Below are positions 6,538-7,902 of a stretch of DNA of 7,902 nucleotides, piece after piece. Numbering within the stretch: position 1 is the stretch's first letter; each line of letters begins with the position of its first letter. A program made the position numbers and the translations under genes. The stretch lies in NCBI GenBank assembly GCA_012960055.1, contig DUCA01000022.1, positions 1 to 7,902 of the forward strand. Direction: 5' to 3'. This stretch comes from Cycloclasticus sp. GTDB taxonomy: Bacteria > Pseudomonadota > Gammaproteobacteria > Methylococcales > Cycloclasticaceae. The notes beneath the pieces were generated by a model that worked only from the letters and a program-made list of their open reading frames with translations, ran no database searches and was not told where the DNA came from.

Positions 6538-7626
6538 GTGAACATAACTATTCTACATAAGCTAGACACGCTCAGTGAGCGCTTCGAAGAAATCGCCAGC
6601 CTGTTGGCTGAGCCCAGCATTCAAAACAACCAAAATAAATTTCGAGCACTGAGCCAAGAATACGCTCAACTAGACCCTATCGTTAACACCCATCAAAATT
6701 ATTTGTCGACACGAGAAGACAAAGATGCTGCTAAAGCCATGCTAAACGACAGTGATCCAGAAATGAAAGCGATGGCGAAAGAAGAGCTAAAAGAAACTCA
6801 GCAAACGCTTGAGGAACTGGAAAGAACACTGCAAATTTTACTGCTACCCAAAGACCCCAACGATGGCAAAAACGCCTTCCTTGAGATTCGCGCAGGAACA
6901 GGCGGCGCAGAAGCGGCTATCTTCTCAGGTGATTTGTACCGCATGTATTTGCGCTTTGCCGAAAAGAAACGCTGGAAATTTGAAATCATCAGCGAAAACC
7001 AAGGTGACCACGGCGGCTATAAAGAAATTATTGCCCGCATTGAAGGCAATGACGTGTATTCACAATTGAAATTTGAGTCCGGCGCGCACCGAGTCCAACG
7101 CGTGCCTGCAACCGAATCACAAGGTCGCGTACACACCTCAGCCTGCACCGTTGCCATCATGCCCGAAGCGGATGATAAAGATGAGATTGAGATTAACTCA
7201 GGTGACTTACGCGTCGACACATTCCGCGCCTCAGGCGCAGGTGGGCAACACGTTAACAAAACCGACTCTGCCGTTCGGCTAACGCATTTGCCAACCGGCA
7301 CCGTCGTTGAATGCCAGGATGAACGTTCGCAACATAAAAACCGCGCACGCGCGATGGCTTTATTGAAGTCTAGGATACTGGCCGCAGAGCAAGAAAAAAT
7401 TGATGCTGAACAAGCTGAATCTCGCCGCCTGCAAGTAGGCAGTGGTGACCGTTCTGAACGCATCCGCACCTACAATTATCCACAGGGTCGAGTTACAGAT
7501 CATCGCATTAACTTAACGCTATACAAACTAGATGAAGTGATGCAAGGCAGCTTGGACCAAGTGATTGACCCGTTAATACAAGAATACCAAGCTGACCAGC
7601 TGACGCAACTGAGCTCAGACGACTAA
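6538..7626 (+). CDS. prfA: Peptide chain release factor 1
   Basis: RF1 recognises UAA and UAG in the ribosomal A site and triggers peptide release. The 362-aa length is normal. Domain 1 is the helical N-terminal part (about 1–105). The codon-recognition tripeptide PAT (190–192, in RVQRVPATESQG) marks RF1 and not RF2, which has SPF. The peptidyl-transferase GGQ is at 235–237 in SGAGGQHVN, whose Gln237 is the target of PrmC. CQDERSQHKN and GSGDRSERIRTYNYPQGRVTDHR are conserved C-terminal stretches. The start is GTG at 6538, one base after the hemA stop, with at best a weak AAAGA upstream, so translation is probably coupled to hemA. The N-terminus aligns with E. coli RF1 from this codon. Confidence 0.97.
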   Translation: MNITILHKLDTLSERFEEIASLLAEPSIQNNQNKFRALSQEYAQLDPIVNTHQNYLSTREDKDAAKAMLNDSDPEMKAMAKEELKETQQTLEELERTLQILLLPKDPNDGKNAFLEIRAGTGGAEAAIFSGDLYRMYLRFAEKKRWKFEIISENQGDHGGYKEIIARIEGNDVYSQLKFESGAHRVQRVPATESQGRVHTSACTVAIMPEADDKDEIEINSGDLRVDTFRASGAGGQHVNKTDSAVRLTHLPTGTVVECQDERSQHKNRARAMALLKSRILAAEQEKIDAEQAESRRLQVGSGDRSERIRTYNYPQGRVTDHRINLTLYKLDEVMQGSLDQVIDPLIQEYQADQLTQLSSDD

Positions 7627-7634
7627 GCACTCAC

Positions 7635-7902
7635 TTGAGTCATCATTTAACCATTAAAGATGCGCTTGCTATGGCATCTAAATTACTGATTAACAATGAC
7701 AGCTGCGAGCTTGATAGCGAAGTACTGCTCGCATACGTGATGAAAAAATCACGCAGTTATTTTAGAGCTTGGCCAGAGAAACTGTTGCTGGACGATGAAT
7801 TAAACCCGTTTTTAGATTTAATTAACCAGCGGCAGACCGGCACACCCATCGCCTATTTAATTGGCGAACGGGAATTCTGGTCACGACCTTTTGAAGTATC
7901 GC
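7635..7902 (+). CDS. prmC: RF1/RF2 glutamine N5-methyltransferase, N-terminal part (cut by window edge)
   Basis: PrmC methylates the glutamine of the release-factor GGQ motif, which is needed for efficient termination. About 89 codons of the N-terminal helical substrate-binding domain are present. The frame reads DALAMASKLL, DSEVLLAYVMKKSRSYF and then GTPIAYLIGEREFW, the last matching the highly conserved 'EPIAHLTGVREFW' segment of E. coli PrmC just before the methyltransferase domain. The SAM-binding and NPPY motifs lie beyond the edge. The most natural start is TTG at 7635, eight bases after the prfA stop, which gives a normal N-terminus of M-SHHLTIKDALA. There is no good Shine-Dalgarno, and the first in-frame ATG (7671) would truncate the first helix. 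Identity is secure by sequence and by position after prfA; the start is uncertain. Confidence 0.92.
   Translation, partial: MSHHLTIKDALAMASKLLINNDSCELDSEVLLAYVMKKSRSYFRAWPEKLLLDDELNPFLDLINQRQTGTPIAYLIGEREFWSRPFEVS

Noticed and set aside
7017..7469. 150-codon open frame on the minus strand inside prfA
   Set aside because: It lies wholly antisense to the conserved RF1 codons, its product resembles no family I recognise, and it is rich in Ser, Arg and Cys as expected from a reversed coding frame.
1..7902. Mobile element, CRISPR array, toxin-antitoxin or defence genes
   Set aside because: Every stretch is accounted for by conserved housekeeping genes or short intergenic gaps; no transposase, spaced repeats or foreign-looking segment was seen. 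A tRNA can be an integration site, but no attachment-like direct repeat or integrase is present.

Overview
The window is a conserved housekeeping block of a gammaproteobacterium. It carries ten genes and no sign of mobile DNA, CRISPR or phage. The order pth–rplY–prs–tRNA-Gln–ispE–lolB–TPR lipoprotein, divergent from hemA–prfA–prmC, is the one I know from Pseudomonas and related marine lineages (P. aeruginosa PA4664–PA4672). The proteins fit that assignment. The base composition looks close to even rather than GC-rich, so I would place it in a Pseudomonas-like or Cellvibrio/Marinobacter-like group, not Pseudomonas itself. The genus cannot be read from the window.

Left arm (1–5127, minus strand), in transcription order: a TPR outer-membrane lipoprotein (LbcA-like) overlaps lolB by 4 bases, and lolB overlaps ispE by 13 bases. 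A tRNA-Gln(UUG) follows with its own good -10 box. Then come prs, rplY and the start of pth, which runs off the left edge. The arm combines outer-membrane lipoprotein functions (LolB, LbcA-like), isoprenoid precursor synthesis (IspE), PRPP synthesis (Prs) and translation (L25, tRNA-Gln, peptidyl-tRNA hydrolase).

Middle (5128–5285): a 158-base divergent intergenic region holds a TATAAT box for hemA and a small perfect palindrome. No gene is seen in it.

Right arm (5286–7902, plus strand): hemA (glutamyl-tRNA reductase, first committed step of tetrapyrrole synthesis), then prfA (RF1) one base later, then prmC (methylase of the RF1 GGQ glutamine), which is cut by the right edge. RF1 and the enzyme that modifies it are therefore made from the same transcript.

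I found no previously undescribed system. The points worth a second look are small. A terminator-shaped hairpin lies inside the first codons of pth. An 8-bp inverted repeat exactly flanks the tRNA-Gln gene. A three-codon ORF overlaps the prs start. Non-ATG start codons are unusually frequent. The TPR lipoprotein is a likely adaptor for a periplasmic protease.
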